From positions 252,501 to 316,500 of the forward strand of contig JAFEUB010001461.1 of the NCBI GenBank assembly GCA_024529925.1: a stretch of DNA of 64,000 nucleotides, written 5' to 3'. The first letter of the stretch is position 1. Each line of letters starts with the position of its first letter. A program made the position numbers and the translations under genes. Under the pieces are notes generated by a model that was not told the origin of the DNA, searched no databases, and saw only the letters and a list, made by a program, of their open reading frames with translations. Positions 1-10,347 of the stretch are shown one piece after another. Source of the DNA: Ophthalmolycus amberensis. Taxonomy: Eukaryota > Chordata > Actinopteri > Perciformes > Zoarcidae.

Positions 1-3000
1 ACCTGCTCAGGTACTCTGTTCTCTACCTGCTCAGGTACTCTGTTCACTACCTGTTCAGGTACTCTGTTCTCTACCTGTTCAGGTACTCTGTTCTCTACCT
101 GCTCAGGTACTCTGTTCTCTACTTGTTCAGGTACTCTGCTCTCTACTTGTTCAGGTACTCTGTTCACTACCTGTTCAGGTACTCTGTTCACTACCTGTTC
201 AGGTACTCTGTTCACTACCTGCTCAGGTACTCTGTTCACTACCTGTTCAGGTACTCTGTTCTCTAGCTGTTCAGGTACTCTGTTCTCTACCTGTTCAGGC
301 ACTTTGTTCTCTACCTGCTCAGGTACTCTGTTCTCTACCTGTTCAGGTTCTCTGTTCACTACCTGCTCAGGTACTCATGTCTCTACCTGTTCAGGTACTC
401 TGTTCTCTACCTGTTCAGGTACTCTGTTCTCTACTTGTTCAGGTACTCTGTTCTCTACCTGTTCAGGTACTCTGTTCTCTACTTGTTCATGTTCAGGTAC
501 TCTGTTCTCTACTTGTTCAGGTACTCTGTTCTCTACTTGTTCATGTTCAGGTACTCTGTTCTCTACCTGTTCAGGCACTCTGTTCTCTACCTGCTCAGGT
601 ACTCTGTTCTCTACCTGTTCAGGTACTCTGTTCACTACCTGTTCAGGTACTCTGTTCTCTACCTGTTCAGGTACTCTGTTCTCTACTTGTTCAGGTATTC
701 TGTTCACTACCTGCTCAGGTACTCTGTTCTCTACCTGTTCAGGTACTCTGTTCTCTACCTGTTCAGGTTCTCTGTTCACTATCTGCTCAGGTACTCTGTT
801 CTCTACCTGTTCAGGTACTGTGTTCTCTACCTGTTCAGGTACTTTGTTCTCTACCTGTTCAGGTTCTCTGTTCACTACCTGCTCAGGTACTCTGTTCTCT
901 ACCTGTTCAGGTACTCTGTTCTCTACCTGTTCAGGTACTCTGTTCTCTACCTGTTCAGGTACTCTGTTCTCTACCTGCTCAGGTACTCTGTTCTCTACCT
1001 GCTCAGGTACTCTGTTCTCTACGTACTCTGTTCACTACCTGTTCGGGTACTCTGTTCTCTACCTGTTCAGGTACTCTGTTCTCTACCTGTTCAGGTACTC
1101 TGTTCTCTACCTGCTCGGGTACTCTGTTCTCTACTTGTTCAGGTACTCTGTTCACTACCTGTTCAGGTACTCTGTTCACTACCTGTTCAGGTACTCTGTT
1201 CACTACCTGTTCAGGTACTCTGTTCACTACCTGTTCAGGTACTCTGTTCACTACCTGCTCAGGTACTCTGTTCACTACCTGTTCAGGTACTCTGTTCTCT
1301 AGCTGCTCAGGTACTCTGTTCTCTACCTGTTCAGGTACTCTGTTCACTACCTGCTCAGGTACTCTGTACTCTACCTGCTCAGGTACTCTGTTCTCTACCT
1401 GCTCAGGTACTCTGTTCTCTACCTGTTAAGGTACTCTGTTCACTACCTGTTCAGGTACTCTGTTCTTGACCTGTTCAGGTACTTTGTTCTCTACCTGTTC
1501 AGGTTCTCTGTTCACTACCTGCTCAGGTACTCTGTTCACTACCTGCTCAGGTACTCTGTTCTCTACCTGTTCAGGTACTCTGTTCACTACCTGCTCAGGT
1601 ACTCTGTTCTCTACCTGTTCAGGTACTCTGTTCTCTACCTGCTCAGGTACTCTGTTCTCTACTTGTTCAGGTACTCTGTTCACTACCTGTTCAGGTACTC
1701 TGTTCACTACCTGTTCAGGTACTCTGTTCACTACCTGTTCAGGTACTCTGTTCACTACCTGCTCAGGTACTCTGTTCACTACCTGCTCAGGTACTCTGTT
1801 CTCTAGCTGTTCAGGTACTCTGTTCACTACCTGTTCAGGTACTCTGTTCACTACCTGCTCAGGTACTCTGTTCACTACCTGCTCAGGTACTCTGTTCACT
1901 ACCTGTTCAGGTACTCTGTTCACTACCTGTTCAGGTACTCTGTTCTCTAGCTGTTCAGGTACTCTGTTCTCTACCTGTTCAGGTACTCTGTTCTCTACCT
2001 GTTCAGGCACTTTGTTCTCTACCTGCTCAGGTACTCTGTACTCTACCTGTTCAGGTACTCTGTTCTCTACTTGTTCAGGTACTCTGTTCTCTACCTGTTC
2101 AGGCACTTTGTTCTCTACCTGCTCAGGTACTCTGTTCTCTACCTGTTCAGGTACTCTGTTCTCTACATGTTCAGGTACTCTGTTCTCTACTTGTTCAGGT
2201 ACTCTGTTCTCTACCTGTTCAGGTACTCTGTTCTCTACCTGTTCAGGTACTCTGTTCTCTACTTGTTCAGGTACTCTGTTCTCTACCTGTTCAGGCACTT
2301 TGTTCTCTACCTGCTCAGGTACTCTGTTCTCTACCTGTTCATGTACTCTGTTCTCTAGCTGTTCAGGTACTCTGTTCTCTAGCTGTTCAGGTACTCTGTT
2401 CTCTACCTGTTCAGGTACTCTGTTCTCTACCTGTTCAGGCACTTTGTTCTCTACCTGCTCAGGTACTCTGTACTCTACCTGTTCAGGTACTCTGTTCTCT
2501 ACTTGTTCAGGTACTCTGTTCTCTACCTGTTCAGGCACTTTGTTCTCTACCTGCTCAGGTACTCTGTTCTCTAGCTGTTCAGGTACTCTGTTCACTACCT
2601 GTTCAGGTACTCTGTTCACTACCTGCTCAGGTACTCTGTTCACTACCTGCTCAGGTACTCTGTTCACTACCTGTTCAGGTACTCTGTTCACTACCTGTTC
2701 AGGTACTCTGTTCTCTAGCTGTTCAGGTACTCTGTTCTCTACCTGTTCAGGTACTCTGTTCTCTACCTGTTCAGGCACTTTGTTCTCTACCTGCTCAGGT
2801 ACTCTGTACTCTACCTGTTCAGGTACTCTGTTCTCTACTTGTTCAGGTACTCTGTTCTCTACCTGTTCAGGCACTTTGTTCTCTACCTGCTCAGGTACTC
2901 TGTTCTCTACCTGTTCAGGTACTCTGTTCTCTACATGTTCAGGTACTCTGTTCTCTACTTGTTCAGGTACTCTGTTCTCTACCTGTTCAGGTACTCTGTT

Positions 3001-3919
3001 CTCTACCTGTTCAGGTACTCTGTTCTCTACTTGTTCAGGTACTCTGTTCTCTACCTGTTCAGGCACTTTGTTCTCTACCTGCTCAGGTACTCTGTTCTCT
3101 ACCTGTTCATGTACTCTGTTCTCTAGCTGTTCAGGTACTCTGTTCTCTAGCTGTTCAGGTACTCTGTTCTCTACCTGTTCAGGTACTCTGTTCTCTACCT
3201 GTTCAGGCACTTTGTTCTCTACCTGCTCAGGTACTCTGTACTCTACCTGTTCAGGTACTCTGTTCTCTACTTGTTCAGGTACTCTGTTCTCTACCTGTTC
3301 AGGCACTTTGTTCTCTACCTGCTCAGGTACTCTGTTCTCTACCTGTTCAGGTACTCTGTTCTCTACCTGTTCAGGTACTCTGTTCTCTACTTGTTCAGGT
3401 ACTCTGTTCTCTACCTGTTCAGGCACTTTGTTCTCTACCTGCTCAGGTACTCTGTTCTCTACCTGTTCATGTACTCTGTTCTCTAGCTGTTCAGGTACTC
3501 TGTTCTCTAGCTGTTCAGGTACTCTGTTCTCTACCTGTTCAGGTACTCTGTTCTCTACCTGTTCAGGCACTTTGTTCTCTACCTGCTCAGGTACTCTGTA
3601 CTCTACCTGTTCAGGTACTCTGTTCTCTACTTGTTCAGGTACTCTGTTCTCTACCTCTTCAGGCACTTTGTTCTCTACCTGCTCAGGTACTCTGTTCTCT
3701 ACCTGTTCAGGTACTCTGTTCTCTACCTGTTCAGGTACTCTGTTCTCTACCTGTTCAGGCACTTTGTTCTCTACCTGCTCAGGTACTCTGTTCTCAACCT
3801 GTTCAGGTACTCTGTTCTCTACCTGTTCATGTACTCTGTTCTCTACCTGTTCAGGTACTCTGTTCTCTACCTGTTCATGTACTCTGTTCTCTACCTGTTC
3901 AGGTACTTTGTTCTTTAGT
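1..3919. repeat. 24-bp minisatellite array (about 163 copies, continues past the window start)
   Basis: The stretch is an uninterrupted head-to-tail array of a 24-base unit of the form ACCTGTTCAGGTACTCTGTT followed by CTCT or CACT. Because 24 is a multiple of three, several frames on both strands stay open: minus-strand frames read as an eight-residue VPEQVENR-type repeat and plus-strand frames as TCSGTLFS or CSLPVQVL repeats. Variants (CAC for CTC, GGCACTTT for GGTACTCT, TACATG) recur in blocks. The same variant pattern restarts at 2071 and 2839 (768 bases, exactly 32 units) and partly at 3271 and 3631, so the array has higher-order structure. It lies in the intron after rapgefl1 exon 2. No start context, splice signal or flanking coding sequence supports translation. 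Confidence 0.95.
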
Positions 3920-4486
3920 CATAAAAACTGTGAAGAGCAACGTTTCGGCTTCTTTTCTAAGATAAATCTGGACTGAATATGAACTGAGACGTGTTCCATA
4001 AACTGAGCTGATGTTAAAGAATCCTCTGAGGGTTCAACAAGAAGAAAGAACGTCTTCATCACTTCATCAAAGTGTTTCTAAACACTTTGTTCTCTTCAGG
4101 ACGAAGAACAACGAGACATTAAAGTGAACATCAGGAGCTTTTTACTTTTGTCTCTGCAGCCGGAAATAAACCTGAAACACAACAAACTATATTTATAGAC
4201 TTATATTTATTCATATATTTCGAAGTGAACACCTCAGAACACCTTCAACAAGCTCGTTAACACTTCAAACACCTGACAGGTGACTCACCTCCTCTCAGCC
4301 AATCAGAGAGCAGATACCTGACCTTCTATCTCGACAGGTTAAACAGCATCAGCTCTGCCTGCTTGAATACTGAGATGGTTGTTCGTTGGGCTGAATGTAG
4401 AACTGGTTCCACGAGTCCAACCAGTAGCCACCACCCTGCTGTATGACAAACCTTTACTGGTTCACCTGTGTGTTTCAGCTAAGGGC
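3920..4486. other. Single-copy intronic sequence
   Basis: AT-rich sequence without recognisable coding exons on either strand, between two minisatellites in rapgefl1 intron 2. It contains an AATCAGAG-type inverted CCAAT motif near 4300 but nothing that supports a regulatory call. Confidence 0.5.
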
Positions 4487-5092
4487 CGTCAAGCTAGCCA
4501 GCATGCTAACCAACAAGCTAGCCAGTATGATAACCAACAAGCTAGCCAGCATGCTAACCAACAAGCTAGCCAGTATGATAACCGACAAGCTAGCCAGCAT
4601 GCTAACCAACAAGCTAGCCAGCATGCTAACCAACAAGCTAGCCAGTATGATAACCAACAAGCTAGCCAGCATGCTAACCAACAAGCTAGCCAGCATGCTA
4701 ACCAACAAGCTAGCCAGCATGATAACCAACAAGCTAGCCAGCATGTTAACCAACAAGCTAGCCAGTATGATAACCAACAAGCTAGCCAGCATGCTAACCA
4801 ACAAGCTAGCCAGTATGATAACCAACAAGCTAGCCAGTATGATAACCAACAAGCTAGCCAGCATGCTAACCAACAAGCTAGCCAGCATGCTAACCAACAA
4901 GCTAGCCAGCATGATAACCAACAAGCTAGCCAGCATGCTAACCAACAAGCTAGCCAGTATGATAACCAACAAGCTAGCCAGCATGCTAACCAACAAGCTA
5001 GCCAGTATGATAACCAACAAGCTAGCCAGTATGATAACCAACAAGCTAGCCAGCATGCTAACCAACAAGCTAGCCAGCATGCTAACCAACCC
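4487..5092. repeat. 24-bp minisatellite array, palindrome-rich unit (about 25 copies)
   Basis: About 25 copies of a 24-base unit, AAGCTAGCCAGCATGCTAAC plus CAAC, with CATGCT alternating with TATGAT variants. Each full unit contains two self-complementary words, GCTAGC and AGCATGCT, so single strands could form regularly spaced small hairpins. The plus strand reads QASQHANQ or QASQYDNQ repeats and the minus strand reads hydrophobic LLVSMLAS or WLACWLAC repeats. These are products of a unit length divisible by three. It is unrelated in sequence to the array at 1-3919, although the period is the same. Confidence 0.93.
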
Positions 5093-6032
5093 ACCAATCA
5101 ACAGAATGGGAATCATGTTGTGTTTCACAATATTCTCAACATATATTACATTTATATGGCAGGCAGCAATCAGAGCAACATATTTTATAGGTATATATAC
5201 TTAACAATTTATCTTTTTGTAATTTTACTATTTTTTCAGATTTGTTTAGATTACATTTTGAATTGTTTTTCTAACTGTTGTACTGTTTCATATTACAATG
5301 TTTTTATCATGTTTGCTGCAAGAAATGCATATTTTATCCTCATCCCATTTCAGCATCATTTTGTCCTAATTTCTGATTTTTTTTATTTTTTATTTTATAT
5401 GCTTACCTCTCACGAGTTGTACCCAAAATGTTTTCGACTAATCAAAGTAAAAGGTTTTTTGTTTGTTTTAGGATTTTTATAAATACTTAAGAATATATTT
5501 TTTTAATTTGGGGATTTTCTTTTGGGGATCTCAACCATCTGTCAATAATTAAATAAATAAATATATAAAATATTTTATAAAATAATGTACATAATGTAGG
5601 CACTTATCAAAGCAAAGGTTTTTTATGTTAAAATATTTTACAAATATTAATTGCTTTTAAATAATTTTCTGAAAAGCTTTATAACAATTTGTGACATACA
5701 TACATATATATATATTAAAATATCCATCCATCCAATTATTTTAAAATACTTGTGTTGTTGACCTCTTTTTATGTATTTCTGTTTCTGGAAAAATCCGACG
5801 TCAACACCAAATGAAACGTGGACACAAACACAAAAACACAAACACACCCTTCAGCTGAGAACAGGCGGCAATCACTGCACGCGCACACACACGCGCGCAC
5901 ACACGCACACACACACACACACAAGAGAAAAACATTCCTGCAGGAACACATACGTACACGCATGCATGCACACCCACTTCAGCTGTAATAAGCAGGCTGC
6001 GTTTCTGAAAGAGGATGGCAGCGATTATGTAA

Positions 6033-6066
<34 letters not shown>

Positions 6067-7475
6067 CGAGGCTGCAGGAACAGTCTGTATTATGTGAACT
6101 ATCCTGCAGAAAAAACTGCTGAATCTGAAGGACGACGTTTTTCTGAACGAGTCGAGACGTTGAATCCTAAAATGTCGGATTGAGTTAGTTTCCCTTCACT
6201 TCCTCTTCTTCCTCTTCTTCCTGCTTCTTTCTGTCTTTGCTCGCGACGCGTCTTCAGGTTTAGACACGAAGTCTCAGACTGCTGCTGACAATGATTCTCT
6301 TCATTAATTCATTTATGGATATCTATAACGTGTTATAAGAACGTGACGTCTTCAAATGTCTCGTTTAGTCCAAAAGCCAAAGAGATTCAGTTTATGGAGG
6401 TAAAACTGAAAAGACATTAATCAATAAACACAATTGTTTCTGACAGATTATTTTTCTTATGTTTCTTATTCTTATTGTTCTTCTAATGTTTATTATTATT
6501 ATTATTCTATGTCTTACACGATAACAAGGTGCGTTTCACGTATCTGTATGGAACTTTGTAGATATGTGAAACATTACATGTGATGTACAAATATCCCTCT
6601 TGGAGGTTTGGCCTAAACCCAACAGGAAGTCGGCCATTTTAAATTTTATGACTTTCTTTTGACCGTTTCAAGACGCCGTACTTTTTTTTATGAATTAGCT
6701 GCTTAGTCTCAGCTCCTGAAGTCTCGATCAGAAGACGTATTTTTTGACTTTATCAGTAATCAACAAAAAACAATCAGCTAAAACAATCAGACGTCTGTTA
6801 GCTTAGCAGCTAATCAACGTGGAGCTAAAGCCAGAGAGACGCCAACGTTTCTAAAAACAGAAACACGAGCTGAAGGGACGAGAAAGATTTAAACTGTGTT
6901 TATCTGCTGACATGTTTTTTATAACTAGTTTACGAGCAACAAAGAGTCACAGCAGAGAGTTAGCATGCCGTTAGCGTGCCATTAGCATGCCGTTAGCTAG
7001 TTACATCCTCATGTTACAGGTTACGTTAAAAAGTATAAGAAACATTCAGGACAGCAAGTAAATATTTTCTTCTTATGACATTAAAAAGTGAAACATTCTG
7101 TTTTTTACTATTTTGAAAATGTTTCCAACGAGCAGCACGGAGCTTAGAGTTAGCGTGACGTTAGCGTGACGTTAGCGTGACGTCAATACAGCATAATACC
7201 ACAATAACATTGTGATATTATGTCAAGTATCTCTCTTCTAACATGTACACTATTAATATTGCAAGCACAAATTAAACCTTTTGATGATTGTTTTAGATAA
7301 ATAAATAAAAATGTAAAACTGCAAACCCTGAAATTCAGAGTTCTGTATTAATATCTGAACGTGGTTCTTATGATTCACTGAGAGATGATAAAAAGACTAA
7401 CATCATCATCATCATCACCATCATCATCATCATGTTGGACGTCCTCACAAACCACCACAGAGCTTCTGGTCTCAC
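5093..7475. other. rapgefl1 intron 2, proximal part
   Basis: AT-rich intronic sequence with simple repeats: CA runs near 5883-5923 and 6034-6064, and short 12-base tandem repeats of GTTAGCGTGACG near 7148-7184. I found no exon matching the next expected RAPGEFL1 segment, so the remaining coding exons must lie outside the window. Confidence 0.5.
5880..6066. repeat. Two CA/TG microsatellites
   Basis: Two runs of alternating CA, the first interrupted by CG steps (about 5880-5923) and the second a pure run (about 6033-6064), separated by about 110 bases of ordinary sequence. Confidence 0.9.
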
Positions 7476-7780
7476 CTGTACAGACTCCGGAGCGTTTTCC
7501 CGCCGCGCTGTCCAGCAGAGCGAGGGTCAGGTTGTCCGGTGTGTCGGGAGGAAGAGGCGTCCCTCCTCCTCCTCCTCCTCCTCCTCCTCCTCCGCTCTCT
7601 GCGATCAGACTGGCCTCAGAGCTCTGCTCGTCACTAGACAGTGACGGACTTCGGACGTCTCCGGATCCGGAACCAGAACCGGAACCGGAGGATCCGTTAG
7701 CGCTGCTGCTGGGGGGCACCGTGACCAGACCACCGGGCCCCGTGGCCGAGGGCCAGGACGGGGGGTCCTCACTGTCGGGG
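7476..7780 (-). CDS. rapgefl1: rapgefl1 exon 2: Rap guanine nucleotide exchange factor-like 1, low-complexity N-terminal region
   Basis: The exon has an acceptor (pyrimidine-rich tract then TTACAG, just above 7780) and a donor CAG|GTGAGA (7474-7478). It enters in phase 2, which matches the end of exon 1 at 8807, and leaves in phase 1 after 101 whole codons. The product starts SPDSEDPPSW, runs through a Gly/Ser-rich stretch, then DVRSPSLSSDEQSS, a run of 11 glycines coded by a GGA repeat, and TPDNLTLALLDSAAGKRSG. The RSPS..SSDE motif and the following leucine-rich helix resemble the segment of mammalian RAPGEFL1 that precedes its conserved catalytic part. The family is a RasGEF-domain relative of Rap exchange factors; that domain is not in this window. 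The phase match to exon 1 makes the model firm; the glycine run is probably length-variable. Confidence 0.82.
7560..7593. repeat. TCC trinucleotide repeat inside coding exon
   Basis: A pure TCC/GGA repeat that codes for the poly-glycine tract of rapgefl1 exon 2, so copy-number change would alter protein length without shifting frame. Confidence 0.9.
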
Positions 7781-8199
7781 CTGTAAGGAGGGGGGGGGGG
7801 GTCAAAGGTCACAGTTTAAAGTCAGTTTACGGGAATAAAAAAATGGTACGTTGGCAAAAGAAACGCTATCCAACCCTGAGTCTCTGTTATAGATTTACTT
7901 ACAGCGTGCTGTCTGACACTCCCACCACTGAAGAACAACATTCTACACACTATGCTAAACTAGCTTAGCATGAAAACCAATAGCAGCACACACGCTACGC
8001 TAGCGTTTAGGTAGATAATCGCTATCGATTCCAACAGGGCTGAAGGTCTATTTATAGCCGTGGATAGAGCCCCTCTGAGTGGACCACCAGGCTGAACGCG
8101 AACGACCCCGTCACACTCCTTCATGAGCCCGGCTCTCCAGACACAACGTTCTGCACAAGAAAACAAAAACCCAAACACAGAATCAAATGTCCGAGGCCC

Positions 8200-8262
8200 G
8201 CTGCTGCTCTGTCGTATCGTATTAAACCGAACCGAGAGTTTTGTGAACCGTTACACCCCTAA
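8200..8262. mobile_element. hAT-like element terminus (GTTACACCCCTA end)
   Basis: The sequence TGTGAACCGTTACACCCCTA just before the TATATC array is nearly identical to the right-hand terminus at about 46404-46428, where a left end TAGGGGTGTAAC is also present. The paired ends are typical of teleost non-autonomous hAT-like elements. No left end was found here, so this is a fragment in rapgefl1 intron 1. Confidence 0.55.
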
Positions 8263-8731
8263 TATCTATATCGATATATCTATATCAATATATCTATATC
8301 TATATAGATATCTATATCTATATCGATATATCTATATCTATATCGATATCTATATCTATATCGATATCTATATCTATATAGATATAGATATCGATATATC
8401 TATATCGATATATATAGATATAGATATCTATATAGATATAGATATAGATATCTATATAGATATCTATATAGATATAGATATATATCTATATCTATATATA
8501 TATATCTATAGATATAGATATCTATATCGATATATATCTATATAGATATCTATATAGATATATATATCTATATAGATATATATCTATATAGATATCTATA
8601 TAGATATCTATATAGATATCTATATAGATATAGATATAGATATATATCTATATCTATATAGATATCTATATAGATATAGATATAGATATTTATATCTATA
8701 TCGATATAGATATATCTATATAGATATAGAT
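8263..8731. repeat. TATATC/GATATA microsatellite array
   Basis: About 470 bases made only of TATATC, TATCGA and TAGATA permutations, largely self-complementary on both strands. It abuts the hAT-like terminus and lies 76 bases from the donor of rapgefl1 exon 1, filling much of intron 1. Open frames of alternating I, Y, D and L are artefacts. Confidence 0.95.
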
Positions 8732-8806
8732 ATGACACTCTGGGGGCCAAAGGGGGCCCCTCTAACCCGTTAACTCCAGCCCAACATTCACACAGGAGTC
8801 TGTCAC

Positions 8807-9009
8807 CTGAACACCTCTCTCGGCTGCCCGCTCTCCGGTGACGTCTCCCTGAAGAACGGGACGACCCGGGACAGGCTGGCCCGCCGGCGGGACGCCCCCG
8901 TCCCCCCGGAGGCCTTGTCCGCCCCCCCGCCGACGAAGCCCCCCGCCCGGGTCAGTGCAGTGGTCTGCTTCTTCAGGAACTTCTCCAGCGGCTTCATCCC
9001 GGCCGGCAT
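8807..9009 (-). CDS. rapgefl1: rapgefl1 exon 1: N-terminus of Rap guanine nucleotide exchange factor-like 1
   Basis: The minus strand reads MPAGMKPLEKFLKKQT, and mammalian RAPGEFL1 begins MKPLEKFLKKQT, so the true start may be the second methionine (8995-8997) or the in-frame one four codons upstream (9007-9009), which is used here as the outer limit. The exon continues through a Gly-rich stretch and a basic ASRRRASLSRVVPFFRE segment, matching the basic/hydrophobic stretch of the mammalian protein. It ends at the donor TTCAG|GTGACA in phase 2, which joins in frame to 7780. A competing donor, GAGAG|GTGTTC, lies 11 bases earlier and is a weaker fit. The protein is a RasGEF-family relative thought to act on Rap-type GTPases; catalytic activity cannot be judged here. 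Confidence 0.88.
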
Positions 9010-9604
9010 GGTGGGACTGTGGTGGTGATGATGGGGGGGGGGGGGTAAAGGATGGTGATGCAGAGGAATGGAGCACAGGGGGGGCTACATCATACAGGCC
9101 CCCGCAGGTCGGGGAGGGCAGGTGTGAGCGCGCGCGCAGGTCTTTAACCCATCTGAGGCGGTGCAGGAGGAGGTGCAGGAGGAGCAACTCCGTCTGTCTC
9201 CGGGTGTCACCGTGATATTAAACCTCCTTTTGCACCAAAAATAATAATAATAATAAAAAGAGCGAGAAACCTGCTCCGTGGGCCGCTCCTCCTCCTCCCA
9301 CGCGTCTCCTCGCTCTCTGCAGCAAAAACACGGAGCTCCGAGACCGAGAATCACGAGAACAGAGCTGCTCCTCTCCGGTAGGTTCCGGTAGCTGAACCGG
9401 GACACCGTGTGCGTGTGTCTGTGTGTGATGATCTCTCCGTGATCTCTCCGGGACAAACGGCAGCGCGATCGTTACAGAATAATAATCCGGTCTCACACCT
9501 GGAGGAGAGAAACCCGCCCGGTCCGGTGCGTTTAGGTGCTGTCGGTTTTCTCAGCAGCGGACGGTGGTGTGTGTTTTTTACTGCAGAGGCTCCGTTGGTC
9601 CTCG

Positions 9605-9640
<36 letters not shown>
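9010..9640 (-). promoter_or_regulatory. Presumed rapgefl1 5' UTR and promoter region
   Basis: GC- and CpG-rich sequence directly upstream of the rapgefl1 start, in contrast to the AT-rich surroundings, with short simple repeats (poly-G near 9036, GCGC run near 9130, an AAT run near 9240-9256, a CT run near 9608-9635). No TATA box or transcription start can be fixed from the sequence, so this is a positional inference. Confidence 0.35.
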
Positions 9641-9827
9641 GATTAGTAGAATAAGAAGTGAGGGGTAACTCTCTCCCTCCTCTCTGATCTGCTGAAGTAG
9701 CAACAAGCAGCAGGAATATTATTCATCAGTTATGAGCTCATTTAATTCATCCAGTAGAGCAGGAAGTATTAGTGCTGACACTATACTACTATATACACAC
9801 ACACACATATATAAATACATATATATA

Positions 9828-9900
9828 GATTAGTGCTGGGCAACGATTACAATTTTTAATCGCGATTAATCTCATTGTTATGCGCAAAGTTCAATAATGA
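9828..9900. mobile_element. hAT-like transposon end (TAGTGCTGGGCAACGATTA type)
   Basis: Starts with TTAGTGCTGGGCAACGATTA and continues with ATCGCGATTAATC, a terminus seen in many teleost hAT-type elements. A relative with the same first 14 bases is at about 47460. Only this end is recognised and the element appears truncated by the LINE-like sequence that follows. Confidence 0.5.
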
Positions 9901-9929
9901 ATTCATAAGTAGTGTATTGTGCGCTGTTA

Positions 9930-10347
9930 TGTTAAAGTGCTGCCGGCTCCATCATTGGTTGTAAACAAGACAATGCTGAACAGGTGGTGGAGAGGACACT
10001 GAAGAACTATCCAAAACCAGGACCACCTCCTGCAGGGACAGACTGACCCAGCTCCGCTGTCACAGGACCGGTACAGCAGAACCTCCGGCCCTCTGCTGGT
10101 AAACTCCAACACATCCTCCTCCTCCTGACCCACACTGCTGCTGATCCTTGCACTACTGTTTTTACCTAGTTGGTTAACTTAATAACATTCTATTTTATTG
10201 TACACACTGTGCATTTTTTATTTTATTCAAATTGTATTATATTCTGCTCTGTTATCTTATTGTATTGTATATATTGAGCATCTTTCATCTTTTTGTGTTT
10301 ACTCTGTAACTTCGTTTGCTGCTGCTACAAACTAATTCCCCCTGGGG
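9930..10347 (+). mobile_element. Non-LTR retrotransposon-like 3' tail
   Basis: The stretch ends CTAATTCCCCCTGGGGATGA running into TCTA repeats, which matches the common teleost LINE 3' end in which a CCCCTGGGGATCAATAAAGT-type sequence is followed by a TCTA tail. The upstream part holds short coding-like remnants but no intact frame. The next array reuses its last bases (ATGAACAAAGTATACATC) as the core of its unit, so this tail is the likely seed of the array. Confidence 0.5.

Noticed and set aside
1..3976. Very long open frames (778 codons minus, 836 codons plus) as repeat-protein genes
   Set aside because: They follow from a 24-base period with no stop in the unit, exist in several frames on both strands at once, and lack splice or start context.
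4379..5482. 367-codon plus-strand frame with QASQHANQ repeats as a low-complexity protein
   Set aside because: No support outside the array; the opposite strand is equally open, and the non-repeat ends resemble no protein.
5647..6097. Short CA-repeat frames (CVCVCV, THTHTH) as cysteine- or histidine-rich peptides
   Set aside because: Direct translation of CA/TG microsatellites.
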